Part shown: in pieces, positions 1 to 11,457 of the stretch
How positions within the stretch are numbered: position 1 is the first letter of the stretch
Layout: every line of letters starts with the position of its first letter
From: Piscinibacter sp.
GTDB taxonomy: Bacteria; Pseudomonadota; Gammaproteobacteria; Burkholderiales; Burkholderiaceae_C
Direction of reading: 5' to 3'
Length of the DNA: 64,000 nt
NCBI GenBank assembly: GCA_016706565.1
Contig: JADJJI010000003.1
Span: forward strand, 372,001 to 436,000
Translations under genes and position numbers: made by a program
The notes under the pieces: model-generated
What the model was told of the DNA's origin: nothing
What the model saw: the letters and a program-made list of their open reading frames with translations, nothing else
Database searches by the model: none

Positions 1-76
1 TTGCGCATTGGTTCGATGCCGTTCCTGCCTTCGGGCCGATAACGGCGTCCAGGCCACCTACCATCCGAGGATCCGC

Positions 77-2304
<2,228 letters not shown>

Positions 2305-2331
2305 ACCGAGCCGCCACGGCAAGCCACGGAC

Positions 2332-2356
2332 AAGGGGCCCCACAGGGGGCCCTTTT
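2332..2356 (+). terminator. Rho-independent terminator of rpoD
   Basis: About 28 bases after the rpoD stop an AAGGGGCCC arm pairs with GGGCCCTT (one bulged G), followed by TTTT. The position and T-run fit an intrinsic terminator separating rpoD from the cyclase gene. Confidence 0.7.
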
Positions 2357-2416
2357 CCGTTCCGGAACCGGGCATCCAGCGGATAAACTTTCGGCCATGC
2401 AGCGCCCTCTTCCCCG

Positions 2417-3355
2417 ATGACCCAGATCGTCCAGCGCACCATCCTGTTTGCCGACCTTCGCGGCAGCACGTCGCTGTACGAGACCATGGGCAATGCCGAA
2501 GCCACCGCGGTGGTGACGCAAAGCGTGTCCCTGCTCGCGCGCATCGTCGAGAGCCTCGGCGGCCAGGTGGTGAAGACGCTCGGCGACGGCCTGATGGCGA
2601 TGTTCGAGGCGCCCACCGAGGGTGTGCAGGCGGCCGACGAGATTCACGAGTCGATGGAACGCATCGGCGGCCCGGGCAGCGCGTTGCCGCAGCCGCTGAA
2701 GGTGCAGGTGGCGCTGGCCTGCGGCGAGGTCGTGGAGATGTCGGGCGATGTCTTCGGCGATGCCGTCAACGTGGCCGCGCGACTGCTCGATCATGCCGGC
2801 GACAACGAAACCCTGGTCACCGCCAACGTGCTGGCCGGTCTGGCGCCCGTCGAGCGGCTGCGCTTTCGCAGCCTCGACCGCATGCAGCTGCGCGGCCGCG
2901 TCGAGCCGGTCCACGTGCACCTGCTGGAGGCGCAACGTAACGCCGGAGACACCGCCGCCACCGCGTTCGGCGACCTCGCGCCGGCACCCGAGCCCGAAGG
3001 CATCCGGCTCGTCTGGACCACGCTGAATCGCATCTACAGCGGCGCCAGCCTGCCGGTGGTGCTGGGCCGCAGCCCGCAGGTCACCTACTGCATCGACGAC
3101 ACGCGGGTGTCGCGCTCGCACGCCCGCATCGACTGGCATGGCGGCACCTTCCAGCTCACCGACCTCAGCTACAACGGCACCTACGTGCGCTTCGATCACG
3201 ACCCCGAGGTGATCAGCCTGCGCCGCGGCACCTGCACCTTGCACGGCAGCGGCCTCATCGGCCTCGGCACGCCGCCCATCGAGGCCGACGGTCCCTCGGT
3301 CCGATTCGAGGTCATGAAGTTCGCGGACACGCAGCCGCACGACCTCGTGCGCTGA
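2417..3355 (+). CDS. class III adenylate/guanylate cyclase with C-terminal FHA domain
   Basis: The 312-residue protein has a class III nucleotide cyclase domain (about residues 5-170) and an FHA domain (about 200-285). The cyclase looks catalytically complete: metal-binding Asp13 (FADLRGST) and Asp57 (KTLGDGLMA), Lys53 and Asp111 at positions that favour ATP, and Asn118/Arg122 (GDAVNVAAR) for the transition state. The FHA part has LGRS (Arg218), VSRSHAR and the YNGTY Asn, the usual phosphothreonine pocket. It has no membrane segment, so it is probably cytosolic. The stop is two bases before the start of the hybrid kinase at 3358, so the two are almost certainly co-transcribed. Expected product is cAMP (inference). 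FHA binding suggests control by Ser/Thr phosphorylation, though no Ser/Thr kinase lies in the window. Confidence 0.85.
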   Translation: MTQIVQRTILFADLRGSTSLYETMGNAEATAVVTQSVSLLARIVESLGGQVVKTLGDGLMAMFEAPTEGVQAADEIHESMERIGGPGSALPQPLKVQVALACGEVVEMSGDVFGDAVNVAARLLDHAGDNETLVTANVLAGLAPVERLRFRSLDRMQLRGRVEPVHVHLLEAQRNAGDTAATAFGDLAPAPEPEGIRLVWTTLNRIYSGASLPVVLGRSPQVTYCIDDTRVSRSHARIDWHGGTFQLTDLSYNGTYVRFDHDPEVISLRRGTCTLHGSGLIGLGTPPIEADGPSVRFEVMKFADTQPHDLVR

Positions 3356-3357
3356 CC

Positions 3358-6300
3358 ATGCCCGCGTCCGCGTCGGCCGATCGCGCAGCCCTGCTGGCCG
3401 AGCTTCGGCTCGATGAAGCACCGCAGCTGGTCGCCGCGCTGGAGGCACTGCTGCGCAGCGTCGGCCGGCAGACTGGCGCGCAGGCTGCGGCGCTGGTCCT
3501 CGACAACGGCGCCAGGCGCTGGGTCGCCAGCGCGACGGCGGGCGACTGGCCCGAGGCGCCCGATGCATCGTCGCCCGTCCGGCTCGGCGAACTCGGCATC
3601 GGCAACGTGCAACTCTGGAGCCCGAGCAGCGCCTGCGACACGGCCCTCGCCGATGCCGCACGGGTCGCCTCGGCCCTTCTCGAATCGCGCCTGCACGAAA
3701 GGCGGTTGAGCGCCAGCCTGGAGCGCGAACGGATGGCCTCCGCCGCGGGCAGCGACTGGCTCTGGGAGACCGATGCCGAAGGCTTCGTGACCTGGGTGTC
3801 GGACAGCGCCGAGCGCCACACCGGATGGCCGGTGAGCCGCGAGATCGGCTCGCACGCTTCGCGTTTCGTTCGCCCGCCGCCCGGGCCTGAAGAGTTGGCC
3901 AGCTGGACCCGCTATCGGGCCGATCGAGAAGCGCATCGCGCGTTTCGCGAAGCGATCTGCGAACGCGACACGGCACACGGGACGATGCTCGCCGCGATGA
4001 GCGGGCAGCCTCGCTTCGATGCCGATGGCAAGTTCGCGGGCTACCGCGGCGCGGCACGCGATGTGACGCTCGAGGTGGCTCAGCGACACGCGGCCCGGCA
4101 GGCCCACCAGCAGCTGATGCAGGCGATGGATGCGGTGAACGCCGCGCTCATGATCAGCGGGCCGGACGGGCGCGTTCAGGCATCGAACGCCGCCTGGAAG
4201 ACGCTGCTGCACACGATGGTGGCCAGTGGCCTCTGTCCCGATGCGGACGGCCGCGAGGAAGAATTCGTCCGCTGGCGGCTCTCGCTCGCATCGCCCGAGG
4301 CGCCAACCCACGAACTGAGCTTCGGTGATCGGACGGTGCTCGTGTCCGACAAGCGGCTTCCGGACGGCAGCACGGTGCACCTGTCGATCGATGTGACGGA
4401 GCAGCGCCGCGCCGAGAAGGGCCGACGCGAAACCGAGGCCCGGCTGTCGGCCGTGCTGCGGGCGGTTCCCGACCTGTGGTTCGTGCTCGATCGGGACGAC
4501 CGCCTGCTGATGTGCAGCGACGAACATCATCCGCTGCTGATCGTGCCCTTCGAACAGCAGCGTGGCCAGCGATTCGGCGCCGTACTGGCGCCGCCCGACG
4601 ACGCCATGGCGCAGGCGGCGCTTGCCCGGGCCCGCAGCAGCGGCGAGACTCAGCGGCTCGAATACGAAAGTGTCACCCTCGACGGCCGACGGCATCACTT
4701 CGAAGCGCGGCTGGCGCCCATGCCCGACGGCCAGATGCTCTACCTGACCCGGGACCTGACCGACCTGCGCCGGCTCGAGCGCGAGTTGACGGTGCTGCAG
4801 CGGGCCATCGAGACCGACAGCTCCGTGCCCATCATCGTGACGGATGCCTCCCGCGAGGACGAGCCGATCGCCTACGTCAACCCCGCCTTCGAGCGCCTGA
4901 CCGGCTACTCGCGCGAGGAGGCCCTGGGCCGCAACTGCCGCTTTCTGCAGGGGGCGGGGGCGGATCGCAACCAGCCCGGCCTCGCCACGCTACGCGAAGC
5001 GCTCGCCGGCGACCAGCCCTGCACGGTCGTGCTCAGCAACCGACGACGCGACGGCAGCGAGTTCCTCAACGAGCTGAGCGTGGTGCCGATCCGCGACGCG
5101 AAGGGGCGCGTGGCGCAACACCTGGGCGTGCTCAACGACGTCACCGAGCGGGTGCGCGCGGCGGAGCGCCTGCGCGTCAGCGAAGACCTCTACCGCTCGG
5201 TGGCCGCGACGATCAGCGACGGCCTGCTCGTCGTCGGACCTGACGGCCGCATCATCGCGTGCAATCCCTCGGCCTGCGAGATGCTCGCCTGCTCGCCCGA
5301 ACGCCTGAGCGGCAAGCGGCTGAGCGAACTCGGCTACCGCCTGCACACCGAGGCCGACACGCCGTTCACCCCGGCCGACCACCCGGTGCGCCAGGTGCTG
5401 ACGGGCGGGAAGCCGGTGCGCGACTTGCCGCTGCAATTGCACCGGCCCGACGGAAGCGCACGCACCATGCTGATCACCGCGCGGGCGTTGAGCGGCGCGG
5501 GCTCGCCGGCGGTGTCGTGCCTGGTCTCGTTCCGTGACGTGACCGACCAGCGCGGCGCCGCGCGGGCGCTGGCCGCCGCCGAAGAGCGCTGGAAGTTCGC
5601 CCTCGAAGGCGCGGGCGCGGGCGTGTGGGACTACGACGAGGACACGCGGCAGATCTTCTACTCCAAGGGCTGGAAGGAAATGCTCGGGCATGCCGATGCC
5701 GAGATCGGCTCGTCGCTGACGGAATGGTCCGAACGCATCCATCCCGACGACCGTGAGGTCGTGTTTGCGGCGATCACGGAGTACCGCAGAGGCCGCCGCG
5801 CGAGCTACCAGACGGAGCACCGCCTGCGCCACCACGACGGCCACTGGATCTGGGTGCTCGACCGCGGCAAGATCGTCGAGCGGCATGCCGACGGCAGGCC
5901 GCGCCGGGTGGTCGGCATCCACACCGACATCACGCGGCTCAAGCAGGCCGAACAGGCCCTGATGGACAAGCAGGCGGCCGAGCTGGCCAGCCGGGCGAAG
6001 AGCGAGTTCCTCTCGCGCATGAGCCACGAGATGCGCACCCCGCTGAATGCGGTGATCGGCTTCACGCAATTGCTGAAGATGCAGCCCGACGGCGGGCCTG
6101 CCAAGGTGACCGAGTACGCCGATCACGTGCTGCGCGCCAGCGAACACCTGCTCGGGCTCGTCAACGAGGTGCTGGATCTGCAGCGCGTCGAGGAAGGCCG
6201 CACCGAGATGCTGCCGCAGGCGGTGGAGCTGGCGCCCTTCCTCGACAGCACGCTCGACCTGATGCGGCCCGCCGCGCAGCGCCAGGGCATCGCGCTGACC

Positions 6301-7125
6301 AACCAGATTCCGCCTGGCCGTTGGGTGCATGCCGACGCGCGCCTGCTTCGCCAGGTGCTGATGAACATGATCTCCAACGCCGTCAAGTACAACCGCGACG
6401 GGGGCTGGGTGGTGATCTCGCTGCTGCCGGCGCCGCCGGGCCGCTGCCTGATCGCCATCGAGGACACCGGCTCCGGCCTGACCGACGAGCAACTGTCACG
6501 GCTGTTCCAGCCCTTCGAGCGCCTGGGGCACGAGACCTCGGCCATCGAAGGCTCCGGCCTCGGCCTGGTGATCACGCGCAGCCTGATCGAGCTGATGGGC
6601 GGCTCGGTCACCTTGTCGAGCGTGCCGGGCGCCGGCACGCTGGCGCGCATCGACCTGCCCGCCGCCAAGGCACCCGCGGGGGACGCACCGCTCGCGCCAG
6701 CACAAGCAACGCTCGCCTCCGAGGAAAAGCGCCCCATGGATGTGCCTTCGCTGCGCGTTCTCTACGTGGAAGACAACCGCATCAACGCGCTGCTGTTCGA
6801 GGAGGCCATGCGCGTGCTCGGCGGCATCGAGCTGATGGTCGCTGAGAGCGGCGCCGATGCGCTGGGTGCCGTTGCGGCCTGGACCCCGCAGGTGCTGGTG
6901 CTCGACGCCAACCTGCCCGACATGAACGGCAACGAGCTGCTCGGCCTCCTGCGTCGGCGATCCGAACTGGCCGAGGTGCCGGCCTACATGTGCTCGGCCG
7001 ATGCCATGCCCGAAGACCTGCAGCGCGCACGCGACAGCGGCTTCCAGGGCTACTGGACCAAGCCGATCGAACTGAACGCCGTCAGCGCCGCGCTCGACGC
7101 GCTGCGACCGGCAGCCCCAGCCTGA
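3358..7125 (+). CDS. multi-PAS/LOV hybrid sensor histidine kinase with receiver domain
   Basis: A 1255-residue soluble hybrid kinase. In order: a GAF-like N-terminus (about 1-115); PAS-type domains near 120-240, 250-345 and 355-470; a LOV-like PAS near 475-600; two more PAS domains near 605-720 and 735-860 (the last with WSERIHPDD, PAS_3-like); HisKA with FLSRMSHEMRTPLN (phosphoacceptor His890); an ATPase domain with NMISNAVKYN, EDTGSGL and GSGLGLVITRS; and a receiver with Asp1183 (VLVLDANLPDMNG). The LOV-like domain has GRNCRFLQG with the flavin-linking Cys527 plus Asn561 and Asn571, but the usual flavin-contacting Gln is Leu592 (GVLNDVT). It lies two bases after the cyclase-FHA gene. A blue-light or redox sensor is inferred. 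The receiver implies phosphorelay to an unlinked partner or self-control. Confidence 0.88.
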   Translation: MPASASADRAALLAELRLDEAPQLVAALEALLRSVGRQTGAQAAALVLDNGARRWVASATAGDWPEAPDASSPVRLGELGIGNVQLWSPSSACDTALADAARVASALLESRLHERRLSASLERERMASAAGSDWLWETDAEGFVTWVSDSAERHTGWPVSREIGSHASRFVRPPPGPEELASWTRYRADREAHRAFREAICERDTAHGTMLAAMSGQPRFDADGKFAGYRGAARDVTLEVAQRHAARQAHQQLMQAMDAVNAALMISGPDGRVQASNAAWKTLLHTMVASGLCPDADGREEEFVRWRLSLASPEAPTHELSFGDRTVLVSDKRLPDGSTVHLSIDVTEQRRAEKGRRETEARLSAVLRAVPDLWFVLDRDDRLLMCSDEHHPLLIVPFEQQRGQRFGAVLAPPDDAMAQAALARARSSGETQRLEYESVTLDGRRHHFEARLAPMPDGQMLYLTRDLTDLRRLERELTVLQRAIETDSSVPIIVTDASREDEPIAYVNPAFERLTGYSREEALGRNCRFLQGAGADRNQPGLATLREALAGDQPCTVVLSNRRRDGSEFLNELSVVPIRDAKGRVAQHLGVLNDVTERVRAAERLRVSEDLYRSVAATISDGLLVVGPDGRIIACNPSACEMLACSPERLSGKRLSELGYRLHTEADTPFTPADHPVRQVLTGGKPVRDLPLQLHRPDGSARTMLITARALSGAGSPAVSCLVSFRDVTDQRGAARALAAAEERWKFALEGAGAGVWDYDEDTRQIFYSKGWKEMLGHADAEIGSSLTEWSERIHPDDREVVFAAITEYRRGRRASYQTEHRLRHHDGHWIWVLDRGKIVERHADGRPRRVVGIHTDITRLKQAEQALMDKQAAELASRAKSEFLSRMSHEMRTPLNAVIGFTQLLKMQPDGGPAKVTEYADHVLRASEHLLGLVNEVLDLQRVEEGRTEMLPQAVELAPFLDSTLDLMRPAAQRQGIALTNQIPPGRWVHADARLLRQVLMNMISNAVKYNRDGGWVVISLLPAPPGRCLIAIEDTGSGLTDEQLSRLFQPFERLGHETSAIEGSGLGLVITRSLIELMGGSVTLSSVPGAGTLARIDLPAAKAPAGDAPLAPAQATLASEEKRPMDVPSLRVLYVEDNRINALLFEEAMRVLGGIELMVAESGADALGAVAAWTPQVLVLDANLPDMNGNELLGLLRRRSELAEVPAYMCSADAMPEDLQRARDSGFQGYWTKPIELNAVSAALDALRPAAPA

Positions 7126-7175
7126 CGGGGGTTGCGCCACGTCGCCGATAATCGCCGGCCACCCGACGCCCCTGC

Positions 7176-8264
7176 ATGACCTTCGCGCCCGAACCTCCCT
7201 TTCGCCATGGCACGCCCGAGACCACCGCGGTGGTGCTCGTCAACCTCGGTACCCCGGACGCACCCACGCCGGCAGCGCTTCGCCGCTATCTGGCGCAATT
7301 CCTCGGCGACCCGCGCGTGGTGGAGATCCCGCGCGCGCTGTGGTGGCTGATCCTGCACGGCGTCATCCTGCGCGTGCGGCCGGCCAAGTCGGCGAAGAAG
7401 TACGAGAGCATCTGGATGCCCGAAGGCTCGCCGCTGCAGGTCTGGAGCGCCCGCCAGGCGACGCTGCTGCGCGGCTACCTCGGCGAACGCGGCCATGCGC
7501 TGGTGGTGCGCCACGCCATGCGCTACGGCAACCCCTCGGTGGCCAGCGTGATGGACGAGCTGAAGACCGCCGGAGCCACCCGCGTGCTGCTGCTGCCGAT
7601 GTACCCGCAATACTCCGGCCCCACCACGGCCAGCGCCTGGGACGCGGTGGGCGCCTGGGCGGCCCAGGTGCGCCACGTGCCGGAGCTTCGGTTCGTGAAT
7701 CGCTACCACGACGACGCCGGCTACATCGAGGCGCTCGCACAGCGCGTGCTGGCGCATTGGCAGGCGAACGGCCGCGGAGACCGGCTGGTGCTGAGTTTCC
7801 ACGGCGTGCCGCGGCGCACGCTCCTGCTCGGCGACCCCTATCACTGCGAGTGCCTGAAGACGGCGCGCCTGCTGGGCGAGCGGCTGGCACTCAAGAAGGA
7901 TGAACTGGTCGTCACCTTCCAGAGCCGCTTCGGCAAGGCCGAGTGGCTGCAGCCCTACACCGAGCCGACGCTGGTCGAGCTGGCCCGTCAGGGCATCGCG
8001 CGGGTGGACCTGATGTGCCCGGGCTTCACCTCCGACTGCCTGGAAACGCTGGAAGAGATCGACCAGGAAGCGCGTGAGGCCTTTCTCGAGGCCGGCGGCA
8101 AGGAGTTCCACTACATCCCCTGCCTGAACGACAGCCACCCGTGGATCGCGGCGCTGGCCGACATCGCCATCCGTCACCTGCAAGGCTGGCCCACGCGCCC
8201 GGCCGATCCGGCCATGCTCGATGCGCAGCGCCAGCGGGCGCTGGCGGCCGGCGCGAGCCAGTAG
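7176..8264 (+). CDS. hemH: ferrochelatase
   Basis: HemH inserts ferrous iron into protoporphyrin IX, the last step of protoheme synthesis, at the inner face of the membrane. The 362-residue protein has the N-terminal VVLVNLGTPDAPT motif, the LSFHGVPRRTL segment with the catalytic His, and the CPGFTSDCLETLEEI signature. Length is normal for proteobacteria. It stands alone: the sensor kinase ends 50 bases upstream and tctA converges 24 bases downstream. GCCGATAAT upstream may be part of a promoter. Identification is secure. Confidence 0.95.
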   Translation: MTFAPEPPFRHGTPETTAVVLVNLGTPDAPTPAALRRYLAQFLGDPRVVEIPRALWWLILHGVILRVRPAKSAKKYESIWMPEGSPLQVWSARQATLLRGYLGERGHALVVRHAMRYGNPSVASVMDELKTAGATRVLLLPMYPQYSGPTTASAWDAVGAWAAQVRHVPELRFVNRYHDDAGYIEALAQRVLAHWQANGRGDRLVLSFHGVPRRTLLLGDPYHCECLKTARLLGERLALKKDELVVTFQSRFGKAEWLQPYTEPTLVELARQGIARVDLMCPGFTSDCLETLEEIDQEAREAFLEAGGKEFHYIPCLNDSHPWIAALADIAIRHLQGWPTRPADPAMLDAQRQRALAAGASQ

Positions 8265-8288
8265 GTCAGACCCCGCAGCGCGGGCCGC

Positions 8289-9785
8289 TCAGGGCGCGCG
8301 GCGCAGCTTGCGGCGCAGCCTCAGCAGCCGCGGCAGGCCGAGCACGGCGAAGATCACGACGAGCAGCACCACCGACATCGGGCGTTGCACGAACACGCTC
8401 CAGTGGCCTTCGCCGATCGACAGCGCGTTGCGCATCTGCGCCTCGGCCAGCGGGCCGAGGATCATGCCCACCACCACCGGCGCGGTCGGGAAGTCGTAGC
8501 GGCGCATCACCACGCCGAGCAGGCCGATCGCATAGAGCAGCACGAGGTCGAAGGCCGACTGCCGCATGCCGTACACGCCCACCGTGGCGAAGATCAGGAT
8601 GCCGGCGTACAGCGGCGGCTTGGGAATCTTCAGCAGCTTGACCCACAGGCCCACCAGCGGCAGGTTGAGGATCAGCAGCATCACGTTGCCGATGTACAGC
8701 GATGCGATCAGCGCCCACACCAGGGCGGCGTTCTTGTCGAACAGCTGCGGCCCCGGGTTGATGCCGTAGTTCTGGAACGCGCCGAGCAGGATCGCCGTGG
8801 TGTTCGAGGTCGGGATGCCCAGCGTCAACAGCGGGATCAGCGTGGCGGTGATGGCCGCGTTGTTGGCGGCCTCGGGGCCGGCGACGCCCTCGATGGCGCC
8901 GGTGGTGCCGAACTCCTCCTTGTGCTTCGACAGCTTCTTCTCGGCCGCGTAGCTCAGGAAGGTCGGGATCTCGCTGCCGCCGGCCGGGATGGTGCCGAAG
9001 GGAAAGCCGATGAAGGTGGCGCGCAGCCAGGCCGGCCAGGAACGGCGCCACTCCGACGCCGTCATGTGGACCTTGCTCATGCGGTTCTGGGACTCGACCG
9101 TGCGGCCCTCGTAGAGCACCGCGTAGAGCGCCTCGGCCACCGCGAACAGGCCCACCGCGATGAGCACCACCTCGAGCCCGTCCATCAGTTCGGGCACGCC
9201 GCCGGTGTAGCGGGCCTGCCCCGAGATCTGGTCGATGCCCACCAGGCCCAGCGCGAGGCCGACGAACAGCGCGGTCAGGCCACGCAGCGTGCTCTTGCCC
9301 AGCACGGCCGACACGGTGCAGAAGGCCAGCACCATCAGCAGGAAGTACTCCGGCGGCCCGAGCCGCACCGCGTATTCGGCCACCAGCGGCGCGAACAGGG
9401 TCACGAGCACGGTCGCGATGGTGCCGGCGACGAAGGAGCCGATGGCCGCGGTGGCCAGCGCCGCGCCGGCCCGGCCGTTCTTGGCCATCTTGTTGCCCTC
9501 CATGGCCGTGACCATGGAGCCAGCCTCGCCCGGCGTGTTGAGCAGGATCGAGGTGGTGGAGCCGCCGTACATCGCGCCGTAGTAGATGCCGGCAAAGAAG
9601 ATCATCGATGCGGTCGGGTCGACCTTCAGCGTGATCGGCAGCAGCATGGCGACAGCCGTGGCCGGCCCGATGCCGGGCAGCACGCCCACCGCCGTGCCGA
9701 TGGTGCAGCCCAGCAGCGCCCACAGCAGGTTGATCGGCGTGCCGGCGGTGATGAAGCCCTGCAGTAGGTTGTTCCAGATGTCCAT
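8289..9785 (-). CDS. tctA: tripartite tricarboxylate transporter, large membrane subunit TctA
   Basis: TctA is the 10-12-helix permease of TTT-family transporters, which import citrate-like or other carboxylates bound by a periplasmic TctC protein. The 498-residue sequence carries family segments [33 protein letters not shown] and [14 protein letters not shown] near the N-terminus and middle, with the hydrophobic periodicity of a polytopic protein. It is the last gene of tctC-tctB-tctA, separated from tctB by an 83-base gap holding an inverted-repeat element. The substrate cannot be read from the sequence, since TctC relatives in Burkholderiales bind diverse acids. Confidence 0.93.
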   Translation of the reverse strand: MDIWNNLLQGFITAGTPINLLWALLGCTIGTAVGVLPGIGPATAVAMLLPITLKVDPTASMIFFAGIYYGAMYGGSTTSILLNTPGEAGSMVTAMEGNKMAKNGRAGAALATAAIGSFVAGTIATVLVTLFAPLVAEYAVRLGPPEYFLLMVLAFCTVSAVLGKSTLRGLTALFVGLALGLVGIDQISGQARYTGGVPELMDGLEVVLIAVGLFAVAEALYAVLYEGRTVESQNRMSKVHMTASEWRRSWPAWLRATFIGFPFGTIPAGGSEIPTFLSYAAEKKLSKHKEEFGTTGAIEGVAGPEAANNAAITATLIPLLTLGIPTSNTTAILLGAFQNYGINPGPQLFDKNAALVWALIASLYIGNVMLLILNLPLVGLWVKLLKIPKPPLYAGILIFATVGVYGMRQSAFDLVLLYAIGLLGVVMRRYDFPTAPVVVGMILGPLAEAQMRNALSIGEGHWSVFVQRPMSVVLLVVIFAVLGLPRLLRLRRKLRRAP

Positions 9786-9786
9786 A

Positions 9787-9868
9787 GGTCAGGCCTTCCG
9801 CCGGGCCGCCCCGAGGAACGACTGCGTCCCTTCGGGGGGCCGGAGCGCAGCGACGAAGGGGGCTGTCA
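9787..9868. repeat. intergenic GC-rich inverted-repeat element between tctA and tctB
   Basis: The tctB-tctA gap holds GGGCCGCCCC, then CCCTTCG (9828-9834) pairing with CGAAGGG (9854-9860) around a GGCCGGAGCGCAGCG-type loop. The style matches the dispersed intergenic repeats common in Burkholderiales and resembles the element at 52190-52252. It may trim or attenuate the tct transcript so that tctA is expressed below tctCB. Confidence 0.5.
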
Positions 9869-10363
9869 TCAGAGCCAGCCGGTCGATGTGAGGCCAGGCA
9901 GGTTGATGGCCAGCAGCTTGGTGAACATCCAGTAGACGGGCGCGGCGATGGCCGCGCCGATGGCCAGGTCGATCAGCCAGGCCTGGGGCGACAGGTCGAG
10001 CCGCCCTTCGGCCGACTTGAAGCCGCGCACCGCCAGCACGAAACACAGCGCGCAGCTCAGGATGAAGCCGATGGTGGTGATCAGCGCCGCGTTGACGAGG
10101 ATCGCCACCGACACCCACACGAAGCCCGGCCAGTGGCCGTGTTCGGCGCCCGAGGGCGTTTCCATCGCGCGGTAGCCGCCGCTGGACGCCTCCCAGACCA
10201 GGAAGGCGCCGCAGGCGAGCAAGGCGATGCCGACCACCCAGGGCAGGAAGTTGGGGCCGACCCCGCCGTAGCCGGCCTCGCTGCTGATCTGCATCGCGCC
10301 GGCCACCAGCACGACACCGATCACCAGCGTACCGCCGCCGACCAGCGCCTGCCGCATGTTCAT
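9869..10363 (-). CDS. tctB: tripartite tricarboxylate transporter, small membrane subunit TctB
   Basis: TctB is the four-helix partner of TctA. The 164-residue protein shows four hydrophobic stretches (for example LVIGVVLVAGAMQI and WVVGIALLACGAFLVW), and its size and position match the family. Its ATG (10363-10361) shares one base with the TGA of tctC, indicating translational coupling. TctB is poorly conserved in sequence, so the call rests on length, topology and place between tctC and tctA. Confidence 0.88.
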   Translation of the reverse strand: MNMRQALVGGGTLVIGVVLVAGAMQISSEAGYGGVGPNFLPWVVGIALLACGAFLVWEASSGGYRAMETPSGAEHGHWPGFVWVSVAILVNAALITTIGFILSCALCFVLAVRGFKSAEGRLDLSPQAWLIDLAIGAAIAAPVYWMFTKLLAINLPGLTSTGWL

Positions 10364-11319
10364 CAGATCATCCCGGACTTGGCCATCACCGCACGCAGGC
10401 TGGCGAACTCGTCGTCGACGAACTTCTCGAAGTCGGCGCCGGCCAGCAGTGCCGGCGTCCAGCCGTTCTTCTCGAGCGCTTCGCCCCAGGCCTTGGTCTT
10501 GGTGGCCTTGACCACCATGTCGGTCAAGGCCTTGCGCTGCTCGGCGGTGATGCCGTTGGCGCCATACACGCCCCGCCAGTTGCCGATCACGACATTGACG
10601 CCCTGCTCCTTCAGCGTGGGCACGTCGATGCCCTTGAGGCGCTTCTCCGACGTGACGCCGATCGCACGCATCTTGCCGGTGGTGATGTACTCGGCGAACT
10701 CGCTGTAGCCGCTGCCGCCGATGGTGACGTTGCCGCCCAGGATGGCTGCAGTGGCTTCACCGCCCCCGCGGAAGGCCACGTAGTTGATCTTCGACGGGTC
10801 GACGCCGACCTCGCGGGCGATCATCGCCGCAGCGATGTGCTCGGTGGATCCGCGCGAGCCGCCGCCCCACTTGACACTGCCCGGGTCCTTCTTGAGCTGC
10901 TCGATGACGTCCTTCATGCTCTTCAGCGGCGAGCTCGCCGGCAGCACGAAGACGTTGTACTCGCTGGTCAGGCGCGCGATCGGCGTGGCCTGCGACAGGC
11001 TCACCGGCGGCTTGCCGGTGATGATGCCGCCGAGCATGACGGCGCCCATCACCATCATCGCGTTGGCGTCGCCCTTGTTGGCGTTGACGAACTGCGCCAG
11101 GCCGATGGCTCCGGCGGCGCCACCCTTGTTGTCGAAGCTCACCGACGCAGCGCCGGCTTCCTGCAGCGCCTTGCCGAGCGCGCGGCCCGTGCTGTCCCAG
11201 CCGCCGCCGGGGTTGGCGGGGATCATCATCTTCAGGTTGGCGCTGGCGCGGGCCGACAGCGGCAGCGCACCGGCGGCGGCCAGGGCGGCCAGGGAGCGGA
11301 GGAAGGTGTCGCGACGCAT
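10363..11319 (-). CDS. tctC: periplasmic substrate-binding protein of TTT transporter (BUG family, TctC)
   Basis: This 318-residue extracytoplasmic solute receptor feeds the TctAB permease. The N-terminus (MRRDTFLRSLAALAAAG) is a signal peptide with cleavage near ARA-SA. The mature part begins KMMIPANPGGGWDSTGRALG, the usual BUG opening with its carboxylate-contacting loop, and contains FVNANKGDANAMMV and YVAFRGGGEATAAILGG. It is the first gene of tctCBA and is divergent from tctDE, so its promoter lies in the 11320-11457 gap with the candidate regulator sites. Confidence 0.93.
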   Translation of the reverse strand: MRRDTFLRSLAALAAAGALPLSARASANLKMMIPANPGGGWDSTGRALGKALQEAGAASVSFDNKGGAAGAIGLAQFVNANKGDANAMMVMGAVMLGGIITGKPPVSLSQATPIARLTSEYNVFVLPASSPLKSMKDVIEQLKKDPGSVKWGGGSRGSTEHIAAAMIAREVGVDPSKINYVAFRGGGEATAAILGGNVTIGGSGYSEFAEYITTGKMRAIGVTSEKRLKGIDVPTLKEQGVNVVIGNWRGVYGANGITAEQRKALTDMVVKATKTKAWGEALEKNGWTPALLAGADFEKFVDDEFASLRAVMAKSGMI

Positions 11320-11368
11320 GCGGGTGTCTCCTTGCTGGATTGCGAGTGGCCCGATGTTCGGCGCAAAA

Positions 11369-11409
11369 GCTGTCAGTCGGCTGTCCGTTCACCTAGGGAA
11401 AGCTCTAGG
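11369..11409. promoter_or_regulatory. candidate TctD operator in the tctC/tctD divergent region
   Basis: GCTGTC occurs twice (11369-11374 and 11380-11385) with an 11-base repeat spacing, one helical turn, typical of tandem OmpR-type regulator sites. Next to it CCTAG (11392-11396) and CTAGG (11405-11409) form an inverted repeat with an 8-base spacer. Both lie between divergent tctC and tctD. Binding is inferred only. Confidence 0.4.
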
Positions 11410-11457
11410 ATCGTCGGCGTCTGGACCCGCGGCCGATCGCCGAGACTGGCGCCCCCG

